From Zunongwangia endophytica (GTDB lineage Bacteria; Bacteroidota; Bacteroidia; Flavobacteriales; Flavobacteriaceae), in the NCBI RefSeq assembly GCF_030409505.1, contig NZ_JAUFPZ010000002.1:2053501-2117500 (forward strand): 64,000 nucleotides of DNA, written 5' to 3'. Under the pieces are notes generated by a model that saw only the letters and a program-made list of their open reading frames with translations, did no database searches and had not been told where the DNA came from. Position numbers and translations under genes: made by a program. This document shows positions 25,847 through 35,648 of the stretch, in pieces. Position 1 is the first letter of the stretch. Each line of letters begins with the position of its first letter.

Positions 25847-26662
25847 TCACTGCTTGAAAGGACACACATCTAATAAGCCCTTTTTGAGTTCTTCGACTCT
25901 TTTTGTATCTGGTAAAGTATGATAAGAATCAAATAAAGAATCTAATTCTGAAAATGAATATGAGTTTTCTCTAATTCCAGGTTGGTAAAATGGAATTTGA
26001 ACAGACTCCATATAATCTTGATATTTAATGTCATCTCCAAATACTTTATCTGAAAATTTCTGCCAAACCGCCGGAATTCGATATGCATGACTCACAATTA
26101 TACCGTGTAGAGAAGAAGAAATAATACGCTCACAAGCTAAAATTTCTCGCGTAGTTTTTTCAACATCGTTTGTCATGAAATCAATCAGTATTACTCCCTC
26201 TAGCCCAACAATTAATTTCTTAGCCAATTGGTAGTCATTATAATGTGGAATGATACCTATTTTATAAACTTTCGGTATTGATGGTTGGTAATAATCTGGC
26301 AACAGAATGGCAGGATCGCCATATACTTCGGGAACCTGATAACCTTTATCTATTAAGAACTTTCTTGTCTGTGGGCCTCTTACAGCTAGAAATTTAGCGT
26401 TTTTAACTGGTAATGTTTTACTAATAATGCCACTTCCCCAAACTATACATTTTGTATTGACGTGCGTTAATATGCTACCAACGGTAGCATATATTGGCGA
26501 AAACCAATCTTTATAGCTCCATTTCTTTGGCCAAGCAAATTCCGCTTTTTTCCCGGATATTTTTTCGACTAAATATTTACCCAAGAGATCACCATAGTTC
26601 TCTTTAGCTTTATGTTGTATTTCACGTTCGTTCCACCAGAAAAGTCGGATTTTTTTTGGCAT
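25847..26662 (-). CDS. polysaccharide pyruvyltransferase family protein
   Basis: PF04230-type enzymes add a pyruvate ketal from phosphoenolpyruvate to a sugar of the growing polysaccharide, giving extra negative charge. The 271-residue protein shows WWNEREIQHKAKENYGDLLGKYL at the start, IVWGSGIIS, AVRGPQTRKFLIDKG, YGDPAILLPDYY and ERIISSSLHGIIVSHAY with its conserved histidine, all typical of the ExoV-like group. It is the last gene before the gap and neuA promoter. Overlaps with upstream genes indicate cotranscription. Function is assigned by family; the sugar target is unknown. Confidence 0.84.
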   Translation of the reverse strand: MPKKIRLFWWNEREIQHKAKENYGDLLGKYLVEKISGKKAEFAWPKKWSYKDWFSPIYATVGSILTHVNTKCIVWGSGIISKTLPVKNAKFLAVRGPQTRKFLIDKGYQVPEVYGDPAILLPDYYQPSIPKVYKIGIIPHYNDYQLAKKLIVGLEGVILIDFMTNDVEKTTREILACERIISSSLHGIIVSHAYRIPAVWQKFSDKVFGDDIKYQDYMESVQIPFYQPGIRENSYSFSELDSLFDSYHTLPDTKRVEELKKGLLDVCPFKQ

Positions 26663-26663
26663 T

Positions 26664-27809
26664 TTAATTTAATATTGCTTTATAGACTTTTAAAACACGA
26701 TTTTTGACATTTTCGAAATCTAATGATTGCTTCAAATCATCGTTAACTATCTTATAAGTATTAGATATATCTGTAGTTATCGCTTGCTTTAAATGTGATA
26801 TTATTTCAACAACATCATCACAATCAGAAATTAGTAAACCATTTTTACCATGTTCTATTATTTCTGAAGTTACATTTCCCGGATTCGACTGAATAGGAAA
26901 AACATCCATACAAATTGCTTCTAATAATGTATTCGGCATCCCATCTGAATTACTATTACCTATATAAATTTTAGAAGATCCCATTAGCTTTAACACTCTA
27001 TCATGTGGAATTTTTCCTAAAACCTGAATATTATCCCAAGTTCTTAAATCAGACTTTTTTAAGTATTCAAAAACTTCTGGATCGGCACCAAAAATTACAA
27101 TCTTATATAATTGAAGTTCTTCTGTCAGTTTTGAAATAGCTTTTAATATAGGTACTGCTCTACCAGAACGTCCTTGATATCCCTTTATTAAAATTAATTT
27201 CCTATCCTCTTGTGTTTCCCTGAAATTATTAAGTTCGCCAATTTTAAAACCTCCACCCCCAGGAAAAACTCCTAAAAATTGTCCTCTAAAACCATATTTT
27301 TCAGCTATTTGAAAATCTCGCTTACAATCTGTTATTAAATAATTTACACGCTTGAGCACCTTCTTTATATCCGCTAAATAATTAGTGTTATTTTGAAAAT
27401 AAAACAGATCGCTCCCCCAAGAACTGTATATCCATTTTAATTCAGTATGCTTTTTCATAACAGATAAAATAGGAGTACAGGAAACATATAATGCAAAACT
27501 GTGTACGGTATCAGGCTGAATTTCATTAACCGTTTTTTCAAATTCCTGCGAAAGAGTACGTTCATTATATTTTGAGATACCCTGATACAATTGGGGAAAT
27601 CTAGATTTCAAAAAGATTCTACCCGGGAAATTCCATCGCAATTTCCAGTTGGTGATTTGATGTACCCAGCTTATACGTTCTATAAAATTCCCGGCCCCGG
27701 TGATATCAAACCAATACACTTCAAAATCGCTATCTTTTAGTTGATCGACCCATCTAAAAAAATGTAAGCTTGGCATTGATACCATTAAAATCTTCCTTTT
27801 TTTAGGCAT
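26664..27809 (-). CDS. glycosyltransferase family 4 (paralogue of the 31.5 kb gene)
   Basis: GT-B protein with SMPSLHFFRWVDQL at the start, YSSWGSDLFYF, the glycine-rich GVFPGGGGF and a C-terminal donor region NSNSDGMPNTLLEAICMD. The same blocks occur in the same order in the gene at 31456-32598, so these are diverged duplicates about 4.8 kb apart. It overlaps the upstream GT2 gene by 8 bp. Specificity unknown. Confidence 0.86.
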   Translation of the reverse strand: MPKKRKILMVSMPSLHFFRWVDQLKDSDFEVYWFDITGAGNFIERISWVHQITNWKLRWNFPGRIFLKSRFPQLYQGISKYNERTLSQEFEKTVNEIQPDTVHSFALYVSCTPILSVMKKHTELKWIYSSWGSDLFYFQNNTNYLADIKKVLKRVNYLITDCKRDFQIAEKYGFRGQFLGVFPGGGGFKIGELNNFRETQEDRKLILIKGYQGRSGRAVPILKAISKLTEELQLYKIVIFGADPEVFEYLKKSDLRTWDNIQVLGKIPHDRVLKLMGSSKIYIGNSNSDGMPNTLLEAICMDVFPIQSNPGNVTSEIIEHGKNGLLISDCDDVVEIISHLKQAITTDISNTYKIVNDDLKQSLDFENVKNRVLKVYKAILN

Positions 27810-28875
27810 CGGGAACTATTTTTAAAGTTAGTTCTTCTTTTTCCCAATCTATTTGGTAGTGATATATAGAAAGCCTATGCTGTAGAATAATAGCTTCTAA
27901 AAGCTTATTATTAATATATTCCATCGAATATGTTCGTATATATTTTTTTCCAATAGTTTTCTTTAATCTATTTTTAATAGATTTTCCAAGACTATCAGTC
28001 TTAATTTTAATCGAAGATGATTCTGATAAAATAGGAAAAACACCTGTAAGAAATGCATCAAATTGATTACATTCTGAAGTTAATATAATTCTATTTATAG
28101 GATTTCGTAATTCTGTAAATTTTACAATATTTGGCATTTCGCCCCAAACAAATTTCAAATTAGCATGAGTAACTTTATTCTGATTTTGCATCATCATATA
28201 TCGATGATTAATTTTCTCTAAATTGGTATGATAAGGAAATTCACTTTTTTTGCTTCGGTATTGCTTAGGATGCCACTGATGTTTAACTAAAATTTCTTCG
28301 TCAAAAAAATGCACTGAAAAACCAGCATTCTTTAATCGCAAGTGTACATCGGTATCTTCTGCACCCCAACCATGATAAAACTCGTCGTAACCATTTATTT
28401 TTTTTAATATAGATGTTTTATATAAAGTTGTTCCTGTGACCCCTTCATTTCCCGTAAATGAAGGATTGTAGTCAAAGAAAGTTCCATCTTTAGAGGATTC
28501 TTTTTTATCTAAGAACGCATACTTAAAGTAAACTATATCATTTTTCTGCGATATTTGTTTACATTTTCTCACCATTTCCGGATGATACAACAAATCGATA
28601 TCCCCCATTAAAAAAAGAGGTGAATTACATTTTTGTAATGCTATGTTTATTGCTCTGCTCTTATTCCAAAGTTGACCGTATGTGGATACAAAAATATAGT
28701 CTATAAAATTATAGTTTTTAATTTGCTTCTCTAAAGCAGTGGTGAATTTGTCTGAACTTCCATAATTGACTAAGAAAACCTTGAAATCTTGATCGCTTTG
28801 CTCTCGTAAAGAATCTAAACAACGTTTTACAATTTCTAGTTGACGGTTGCGATATGTAAGAACAAGACTAAGCAT
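27802..28875 (-). CDS. glycosyltransferase family 2, GalNAc-transferase-like
   Basis: The GT-A N-terminus (LSLVLTYRNRQLEIVKRCLDSL) is followed by MGDIDLLY, a DxD-type metal site, and by FHGWGAEDTDVHLRL, the Glyco_transf_7C motif that binds the donor and is typical of galactosyl- or N-acetylgalactosaminyl-transferases. The C-terminal 100 residues are basic and match nothing I know. The start overlaps the previous stop by one base (TAATG). Confidence 0.84.
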   Translation of the reverse strand: MLSLVLTYRNRQLEIVKRCLDSLREQSDQDFKVFLVNYGSSDKFTTALEKQIKNYNFIDYIFVSTYGQLWNKSRAINIALQKCNSPLFLMGDIDLLYHPEMVRKCKQISQKNDIVYFKYAFLDKKESSKDGTFFDYNPSFTGNEGVTGTTLYKTSILKKINGYDEFYHGWGAEDTDVHLRLKNAGFSVHFFDEEILVKHQWHPKQYRSKKSEFPYHTNLEKINHRYMMMQNQNKVTHANLKFVWGEMPNIVKFTELRNPINRIILTSECNQFDAFLTGVFPILSESSSIKIKTDSLGKSIKNRLKKTIGKKYIRTYSMEYINNKLLEAIILQHRLSIYHYQIDWEKEELTLKIVPDA

Positions 28876-30344
28876 TAAAAATGTAATGGATTTATAACTT
28901 TTGACCTATTTTGACCAGATTTTTGTAACACAAAATCATTCAGAATTTGGGTTGATTTTTCAAAGAAATCATCAGATTTGGGGCTAAGCCAAAATATCAA
29001 TTTTTCATCAAAATATTCTTTAAAAAAATCACTACCTATTGGATCGATCAAAATTGTAGGCACACCTAAGGACCTAGCTTCTAAAGTACAGCCAGAAAAT
29101 CCTGTAAAATGTAAATGAGCAATAGAAAAGGTTTCTGGAAGAGATTTTTCATTAGGTAATTCTAAATCATAAATATGACGATCGACTCCAAAGTTATCAA
29201 AAAAATTCTCTATTTCTGAAATGGAAAAAGAGTTTCTAGGATGCAATCTAAAAATCCACTTATAACTCCAATTTTTCATCAACGTTATTATCTCTTTCGG
29301 AATCATTCTTTCCAGTGGAAATGTTTGCATGCTAAATACAACTGCGCTCTTTACACTTTTATCATTCGTTTTTTTATATTGCAAGTAAGGGTGACCAGCA
29401 ATTTTAACGATGATATCTTTTTTATCTGCCGACCATTTTTCAATATTAAGTTTAGACTCTTGATCCCATACCCAATATTCTTTGGGCATCAGATTGTAAC
29501 CAGACTCTGGTATCTTAAACCAATCAGAAAAAACCATATGATTTGTTTGTGGACCATGCTGAAAATCTATAGTTTTAATATTGAGTTTATTTGCACTATA
29601 GATTGCAGCATACAAATTATCCCACGCATAATAACCGCAAAAAATTAGTTTGTCGGGAGAAACTTTTTTGAAAAACCGAATATAGAAATTAGAAAGGGAA
29701 TTTATCTTCTTAACCCAATTTCTTAAATTCTTCGCCTCCAAATTGAGAGATTCAACTTTAATAAACTCCTTCGTCACTTCCTTTAAAAAAGAATCGTATT
29801 TATAAAGTTCACTATCATTTTCAAAGGATTTTTTTTTAGACTTGAAGGCTGTATCAATATTTCTGAAAGCATCAATTCGCTTTTGTAAATTAATAATCAC
29901 CTTTTTATTATAGCTATTAGCTATAATTTTTTGATATTCTAAAAAGTAAACTTCATTTTCCAGATGATTACTTTTAATCATACTGTCAAAAAAACGATTA
30001 AAAGCAAAACCCTGTTCTTGAATTCTGTGAAAATGAGAACCTACAAATACTATCTTTTTTCTCTGAAGTTTTGAAAAAAATATTTCATGACTAATTATTG
30101 CCTTTAACAGCTTTACTGTTTTTTTGAAACTTCTATTTTTTATTTTTTTTCGACTAATTGAACTAGTTTTATCAACTTTATTCTCTTTATCTCGATTTAT
30201 TTGTTCTGAAAGTAAAAAAAGATATAACTTAATGCGGATATAAGGCCATACATATATTCCACTGATGCACCATTGTTCAACAGGAAATTTATTTTCCAAT
30301 TCACGAAAATAAATATCTAATTCAAAATTGGTGTTATTTTTCAT
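28875..30344 (-). CDS. putative GT-B glycosyltransferase, capsule-synthesis-like
   Basis: I do not recognise a firm family. The 489-residue protein has a lysine-rich N-terminus, then KIVFVGSHFHRIQEQG, a central TIDFQHGPQTNHMVFSDW, IAGHPYLQYK, IFRLHPRNSF and late HFTGFSGCTLEARSLGVPTILIDP. The HGPQ block, the RLHPR block and the serine/glycine donor loop resemble capsule-type (KpsC/CDP-glycerol-like) GT-B transferases. It could use a nonulosonate or Kdo donor. Its start lies after a 90 bp gap with no clear promoter. Confidence 0.55.
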   Translation of the reverse strand: MKNNTNFELDIYFRELENKFPVEQWCISGIYVWPYIRIKLYLFLLSEQINRDKENKVDKTSSISRKKIKNRSFKKTVKLLKAIISHEIFFSKLQRKKIVFVGSHFHRIQEQGFAFNRFFDSMIKSNHLENEVYFLEYQKIIANSYNKKVIINLQKRIDAFRNIDTAFKSKKKSFENDSELYKYDSFLKEVTKEFIKVESLNLEAKNLRNWVKKINSLSNFYIRFFKKVSPDKLIFCGYYAWDNLYAAIYSANKLNIKTIDFQHGPQTNHMVFSDWFKIPESGYNLMPKEYWVWDQESKLNIEKWSADKKDIIVKIAGHPYLQYKKTNDKSVKSAVVFSMQTFPLERMIPKEIITLMKNWSYKWIFRLHPRNSFSISEIENFFDNFGVDRHIYDLELPNEKSLPETFSIAHLHFTGFSGCTLEARSLGVPTILIDPIGSDFFKEYFDEKLIFWLSPKSDDFFEKSTQILNDFVLQKSGQNRSKVINPLHF

Positions 30345-30433
30345 TTTCTTCTAAAACTAATCTGATTAATTCTTCCAATTTTCAAGAGTAATCTCATCTC
30401 TACCATAAAATGGACTTATATTTATATCATAAC

Positions 30434-31456
30434 TTAATAATAAGTTTTATTATATTGCTTTAACACATTTTTAGATAAACCTTTGTATCTGAAGAAGAAA
30501 TCATTAATGAGTTTGATGCGCAAAATAGTTTTAAAAAACTTATTTTTTATCAGAAAAGCTAATTTTGAAGGTTGAGTTAATTGAAGCCTCTTATACTCTA
30601 ATTTCTTTTTGGTTTGATGAAATTTCACCTCATCCATCCAATCCTCATAAACGTTCCCCATATGGTAGGCGTAATTTTTAAAGGTTGTAAGTTTCCATAA
30701 GTCCTTATTTTGTGCAGCTACATCTAACAAACGTTCACTATCGCTGCCCATCTTTGCCGGTATATATTTTTCTATTTCGCTCAAAACCTCTTTTCTATAT
30801 GTCGCTACAAAATGACTGGAACCAATACAGGCTTTCACATCGCTCTTTTCTATCCCTAAAATATATTGCAAGTAATAATGATCTTCTTTCATATCCCAAC
30901 CAATACTTTGATAAAATAGTTGCATCTCTTTAGGTTCAGCCACCTTTAAAAAGCGCATTTTTTTATTGAAAAAATTATCAAAAATTACATTAGTACAAAA
31001 GTTCGCATACATATTAAACTGCGGCACTATCCCAACCGTTCCAACTTTTGGAAACGAATTAAAAATCTGAATAGTTTCATACTGCCAACCCGGTAGAAAC
31101 ATGGTATCGGCATCTGCAATAGTTATTATATCAAAATTATGCCCTACTACACCTTTGTAGATTGCATTTAATTTACCAATATTGGACGTATTGATAAGTT
31201 CCTGAATTTTCTTCTCACTTTTTAAAACTAAAAGATAGTTTTCAACTTCAGCACAACTTCCATTATTTATTATAGTAATAAACGTATATTCTAAACTTAT
31301 AGTTTCTAAGACCGATTGAATGCACTTTTTGAAAATTTTAAAAGCATCCTTAAAATAATCTTGTTGATTGGGGATATAAACCGGGATAATAACCTGATGT
31401 ACAAACCTAGCATCATAGAGAACTTTATCTTTATTGGGATTATTTCCTTTTCTCAT
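30434..31456 (-). CDS. glycosyltransferase family 2
   Basis: GT-A domain: HQVIIPVYIPNQQDYFKDAF at the N-terminus, NTSNIGKLNAIYKG, IITIADADTMFLPGWQ with a DAD metal-binding motif, and a conserved MGSDSERLLDVAAQ. The first 18 residues are polar and may be an extension. Its start overlaps the stop of the following-strand neighbour (TGATG). No transmembrane segment is evident. Confidence 0.82.
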   Translation of the reverse strand: MRKGNNPNKDKVLYDARFVHQVIIPVYIPNQQDYFKDAFKIFKKCIQSVLETISLEYTFITIINNGSCAEVENYLLVLKSEKKIQELINTSNIGKLNAIYKGVVGHNFDIITIADADTMFLPGWQYETIQIFNSFPKVGTVGIVPQFNMYANFCTNVIFDNFFNKKMRFLKVAEPKEMQLFYQSIGWDMKEDHYYLQYILGIEKSDVKACIGSSHFVATYRKEVLSEIEKYIPAKMGSDSERLLDVAAQNKDLWKLTTFKNYAYHMGNVYEDWMDEVKFHQTKKKLEYKRLQLTQPSKLAFLIKNKFFKTILRIKLINDFFFRYKGLSKNVLKQYNKTYY

Positions 31457-32598
31457 CAGTCCAATATTTTATTATAACTGTATATAATTTGCTTTTTTAC
31501 CAAATTATAATCAAAACGAGATTTTGATAAGTAATAATTTATACTAGGAGCCATAGAAATGAGCTCTTTATCATCTAAAACTTTCCTGATTAAAGATTCG
31601 ACAGTTGCAATAGAATCTGCATCATCGATTAACAAACCATTCTTGCCATTTTCAATTATCTCTTCGCTGGCACCGCCGGGATTGGATTGAATAGGAAAAG
31701 CTCCATTCACTATAGCTTCTATCAATGTATTTGGTATTCCATCTGAAACACTATTTCCTATGTATATAGAAGTTTTTTGCATTATATTTAATACATCTAT
31801 ATGATTTAAAGCATGGCGAGAATATGTCTTAAAGGGCAAAGACTTTTCTTCAATATAGTCTATAACTGTAGGATGAGCCGCAAATATTGTCACCTGAAAT
31901 CCACTTTCAAGTATTTTTGATAAAATTTCTTCTAAAGCTTTTACTACTACTAAACCTCTTCCAAACGTATGTTGATAGCCTTTAACCAGAATGATATTCC
32001 TTTTGGGATTATAAAACACTTCTTTTGATGGAATTTGGTAACCTCCACCTCCGGGGTAGACACCAAATGTTTTTCCTCTAAATCCTAATTCTCGTGCTAT
32101 ATTTTGATCACGATTATTATCTGTGTGTAAATAATTAATTCTCTTTAATACATCAATAATCTCTCTTTTATGGCTTTTTAAATTTCGATAGTAATAAATA
32201 TCACTGCCCCAACATGAATATATCCAAGGAATATGTCTGTATTTTTCTTTATCAAGAATATTTGCTAAAGGATAAGAACACTCCTGCATTTCGAAACTGT
32301 GTACAACATCTGGATCAATTTCATTTAAGATTAATTCGAATTGCTCAGACTCCGTTATTTCTAAGATATATTTAATTTTTTGATAAAAATCTGGTGTTTT
32401 CTTACTTAAAAAATATTCTCCTTTTATATATGGTAATTTTCGTTTTTTCCAATTTGTATATTGCGTTATTTCCAAGTTGGTTTTTAGTTTGCCTCTATCT
32501 AAAATATCAAACCAATATAATTCCCAATTCTGATCTTTTATATTCTCTATCCACCTAATAACATGGATGGAAGGCATAGAAATAAGCAATATTTTCAT
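31456..32598 (-). CDS. glycosyltransferase family 4 (paralogue of the 26.7 kb gene)
   Basis: GT-B enzyme with SMPSIHVIRWIENI, YSCWGSDIYYY, GVYPGGGGY, ILVKGYQHTFGRGL and the donor region NSVSDGIPNTLIEAIVNG. The whole layout repeats that of 26664-27809. The duplicates bracket two transferases of other families, so a segment was probably duplicated and diverged to extend the repeat unit. It lies 3 bp from the next gene. Confidence 0.86.
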   Translation of the reverse strand: MKILLISMPSIHVIRWIENIKDQNWELYWFDILDRGKLKTNLEITQYTNWKKRKLPYIKGEYFLSKKTPDFYQKIKYILEITESEQFELILNEIDPDVVHSFEMQECSYPLANILDKEKYRHIPWIYSCWGSDIYYYRNLKSHKREIIDVLKRINYLHTDNNRDQNIARELGFRGKTFGVYPGGGGYQIPSKEVFYNPKRNIILVKGYQHTFGRGLVVVKALEEILSKILESGFQVTIFAAHPTVIDYIEEKSLPFKTYSRHALNHIDVLNIMQKTSIYIGNSVSDGIPNTLIEAIVNGAFPIQSNPGGASEEIIENGKNGLLIDDADSIATVESLIRKVLDDKELISMAPSINYYLSKSRFDYNLVKKQIIYSYNKILD

Positions 32599-32601
32599 TA
32601 T

Positions 32602-33690
32602 TTAAATTAATTTACTTTTTAAATAATCCTCTGTAAATTCATTTCTAAATTTCATTAAATATTCTGATCTAATATCATTGGAAAGCTTCAAAAACATTTC
32701 ATCAGGAAGAGAAAGTAAATAGATAGAATTCAATATAAGACCATGAAAATTAGAAGTTACTAAAAACTCGAATTTTCCAAGTCTAATTGGCATTGCACCC
32801 ACATTATACGTAAGAATTACTTTTGCAGCTGCCATCAACTCTAAAGCAATATTAGGGCCTCCTTCATAAGATGAAGTAATTAGAAAAATTTTAAACAGAC
32901 TAAATTTAGTATGCACTACATCATATGGTATTTCATTAAAATCAAAATCTACTAAATCATTTAATTTCAAACGACTAACTTCTGAAATTAAAAAGTTCCT
33001 ATATGAAATCTCACCAGTTCCTATAATAATTAAACGCTTCCTAAGACCTCTAGCTTTGAGTTCAGATATTAAATAGATTGTATCCTCTAATTGTTTTTCA
33101 GGACTAATTCTAGAAATAACTCCGAAATCATATTTGTAAATTTTGCATGGTGATTGACCTAAAAGAATGCTTTCCGAGAAAGTTAAAACCTCATTGCAAC
33201 TTATATTATTAATTCCTTGTCTAATAAAATAATCTACTTGATTTTCTGATGTCACTAGATTTTGATTTACACTATTAAGTAAAGAAATATGTAAAGGCGA
33301 TAATTGAATATATCTTATAGTAGTATATTTTATAATTATCTTTTTTTTATTAAAAAAAGATTTGATAATTGGATAATAAAAATCCTGGGTATTTTTTGTT
33401 ATAATATAAACAAAATCAATTTGCTTGAAAAAATAAACTAGTTTCCAGTAAAGATATTTAGCATTCCATTTTTTTAAAAAAGTGGTTCTGATGATATAAG
33501 GATAAGATATAAATTCTATTTTATTACTTATCTCAATACCTTCCAAAAACTTATAATTAGGATTTTCATTTGAAAATATAAATACCTTCGAGACATGAGA
33601 AAGTTCACTAATATAATTTGCCGTATGGATAGTTTCAAGTTCACTTCCTCCTAAATTATCGAAAAATGGCGTTACTATTAAAATTTTCAA
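32602..33690 (-). CDS. glycosyltransferase family 4
   Basis: GT-B pattern: ILIVTPFFDNLGGSELETIHTANYIS at the N-terminus, VISRISPEKQLEDTIYL, IIGTGEISYRN and SSYEGGPNIALELMAAAKVIL for the donor site. The start is TTG at 33690. An in-frame stop lies two codons upstream and no ATG exists before the conserved core. The coding sequence is markedly AT-rich compared with the flanks. Specificity unknown. Confidence 0.82.
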   Translation of the reverse strand: MKILIVTPFFDNLGGSELETIHTANYISELSHVSKVFIFSNENPNYKFLEGIEISNKIEFISYPYIIRTTFLKKWNAKYLYWKLVYFFKQIDFVYIITKNTQDFYYPIIKSFFNKKKIIIKYTTIRYIQLSPLHISLLNSVNQNLVTSENQVDYFIRQGINNISCNEVLTFSESILLGQSPCKIYKYDFGVISRISPEKQLEDTIYLISELKARGLRKRLIIIGTGEISYRNFLISEVSRLKLNDLVDFDFNEIPYDVVHTKFSLFKIFLITSSYEGGPNIALELMAAAKVILTYNVGAMPIRLGKFEFLVTSNFHGLILNSIYLLSLPDEMFLKLSNDIRSEYLMKFRNEFTEDYLKSKLI

Positions 33691-33705
33691 TTTCTTTTAT
33701 AATAA

Positions 33706-34695
33706 TTAATTTAAGTTTCTATCGGTAATAATTTTCACCTTATGCATTCCAATACCATTATAATTCCTAATATTTAAAACTGATATTAAAAGATTTAGGA
33801 GGATTATTGCAAAATCTTTAAAATCCAAAAGAAAGTGCATTCTATAATTTAAAATTGATTTAAAATAAAATTTAAAAAAAGTTAAATTATTTTCATAGAG
33901 ATAGGTTTTTATTAATTTATACAAAAATTTTCGAAAGCATTGGCGTAATTTTGGATCGTCAGTATAGTATTTAAAATACTTCATATTGAGTCTAAGAAAA
34001 CAAGATAAAATTAAGTCACTGGATACAACGCTTTCGATCTTGTAGCTTTTGTCAAAACGATATAAATTATCGATCAAATCTAAGTGCTCAAAAGAAGGCT
34101 CTTCAATTAGAATTTGAATGTAGAAATCAATATCTTGAAATCTTTTTAGATTTTCATCGAAACTAAAATTTAGCAAATACTCTCTTCTGTAGGTTACACT
34201 TAAAGTGGACCACCAAGGTAAATTATAACTTGCAAAAAAATACAAAAAGTCACAAAGATTATCTTTAGTGGACAACAAATTAAGCTGTTCGTTTGTTTTA
34301 TTTGAATATGATTCCAAACCAGCGGTGTTAGAAAAAATAAAATCAAGACTGGTTTTTGCTATACGACTTACTCGTCGCATTAAACATTCTTCTAATAAAA
34401 TATCGTCGCTATCTAACCAAATTACATATTGCCCCTTACTTAATTTAAACCCATAATTTCTGCATGCATTCGCTCCTTTCGGTTTATGATCAGGTCGATG
34501 ACGATATTGAATTCGAACATCTTTATGGCAATAAAATTCCAAGAGTTCCTCAGTATAATCTGTAGATCCATCATCTACCACAATACATTCCCAGTTTTGA
34601 TAAGTTTGTGCAATCACAGAGTCCAGGGTCTCACCGATAAAATGAGCCCGGTTATAACTTGGGATGATTATGGAAACTAATTTTGAATCAACCAC
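33706..34695 (-). CDS. glycosyltransferase family 2 (tandem paralogue)
   Basis: GT-A domain beginning VSIIIPSYNRAHFIGETLDSVIAQTYQNWECIVVDDGS, then YVIWLDSDDILLEE with the DxD-type motif. It resembles the next gene upstream closely (IGETLDSIIAQSYKNW there), so the pair are tandem duplicates. The C-terminal third is AT-rich with clustered aromatic residues and a hydrophobic stretch that may touch the membrane. The start appears to be GTG at 34695, 3 bp after the neighbour. Confidence 0.82.
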   Translation of the reverse strand: MVDSKLVSIIIPSYNRAHFIGETLDSVIAQTYQNWECIVVDDGSTDYTEELLEFYCHKDVRIQYRHRPDHKPKGANACRNYGFKLSKGQYVIWLDSDDILLEECLMRRVSRIAKTSLDFIFSNTAGLESYSNKTNEQLNLLSTKDNLCDFLYFFASYNLPWWSTLSVTYRREYLLNFSFDENLKRFQDIDFYIQILIEEPSFEHLDLIDNLYRFDKSYKIESVVSSDLILSCFLRLNMKYFKYYTDDPKLRQCFRKFLYKLIKTYLYENNLTFFKFYFKSILNYRMHFLLDFKDFAIILLNLLISVLNIRNYNGIGMHKVKIITDRNLN

Positions 34696-34698
34696 TTT

Positions 34699-35637
34699 TT
34701 ATAATTGTACTTTAAATTTTTGCCTAAAAAAATATCCTCTTCCCAAATATTTTTTGAAACAAATCATTAATCTATATTTTAAAGCACCGTTTTTGAAATT
34801 TTCATTTAGACGATCAAGAAAGATAGATTTATCCGGCACTAAGGTTTTACCTGATAAATAACACCAATCGAGAATATTGAATAAAACTTTTCTTTTAATG
34901 GTTATACTCATTTTATCTTCTAAATCTATGTAAGTAAACCAAGTTTTCAATATTGCACTTTCTATTTCAGCCTTTTTATCATTTTTTAATCCACCTTGTT
35001 TGGAAACTTCATGTTTTCTCCTTAAAGTAACAACTTTATCTATAAAAATACAATGGGTAGATTTAGCTGTCAACTTAGAGTAATAATTATACTCTTGACC
35101 AGTATATAATTTTTCATTGAATAATATTGATTTTGCTAAAGTTGCTTTGATTAAAGTATCATAGGTTAACCAATTAATTTTTTGAAACAGATAATTGTAA
35201 AGTGTTATTTCGTATTTTTCAAAAGTATAATAATGGTCAAAATCACATTTGCTACCATGTAAAAATCTAGTTCTAGTAATGACGTAATCAACCTTATGTT
35301 TTAATAGTGACTTTATTTTAACTTCTATATGATCTTCCGTCATTAAATCGTCGCTATCAAAAAAAATAATATAATCACCTTTTGCTAAATTCAAACCATA
35401 ATTTCTAGCTCCATTGCCTCCAGGTAAATAGTTTTCCGTTCTTTTATAGAAAGAAAATCGATTATCCTTTTGAATATAAAATTCCAATAATTCAGTCGTA
35501 TAATCATCAGATCCATCATCAATTATAGTACAATTCCAGTTTTTGTAACTCTGAGCTATTATAGAGTCAAGAGTTTCTCCAATTAAATTAGATCGATTAT
35601 AAGTAGGTATGATGATAGAAACAAGATGTGGATGCAT
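34699..35637 (-). CDS. glycosyltransferase family 2 (tandem paralogue)
   Basis: GT-A domain: VSIIIPTYNRSNLIGETLDS, IDDGSDDYTTELLEFY, ARNYGLNLAKGDYIIFFDSDDLM with the metal-binding DSDD. The N-terminal 110 residues parallel the gene at 33706-34695 and the C-termini diverge, as expected if acceptors differ. It is 11 bp downstream of another GT2 gene. Donor unknown. Confidence 0.83.
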   Translation of the reverse strand: MHPHLVSIIIPTYNRSNLIGETLDSIIAQSYKNWNCTIIDDGSDDYTTELLEFYIQKDNRFSFYKRTENYLPGGNGARNYGLNLAKGDYIIFFDSDDLMTEDHIEVKIKSLLKHKVDYVITRTRFLHGSKCDFDHYYTFEKYEITLYNYLFQKINWLTYDTLIKATLAKSILFNEKLYTGQEYNYYSKLTAKSTHCIFIDKVVTLRRKHEVSKQGGLKNDKKAEIESAILKTWFTYIDLEDKMSITIKRKVLFNILDWCYLSGKTLVPDKSIFLDRLNENFKNGALKYRLMICFKKYLGRGYFFRQKFKVQL

Positions 35638-35648
35638 GAACTTAATTA

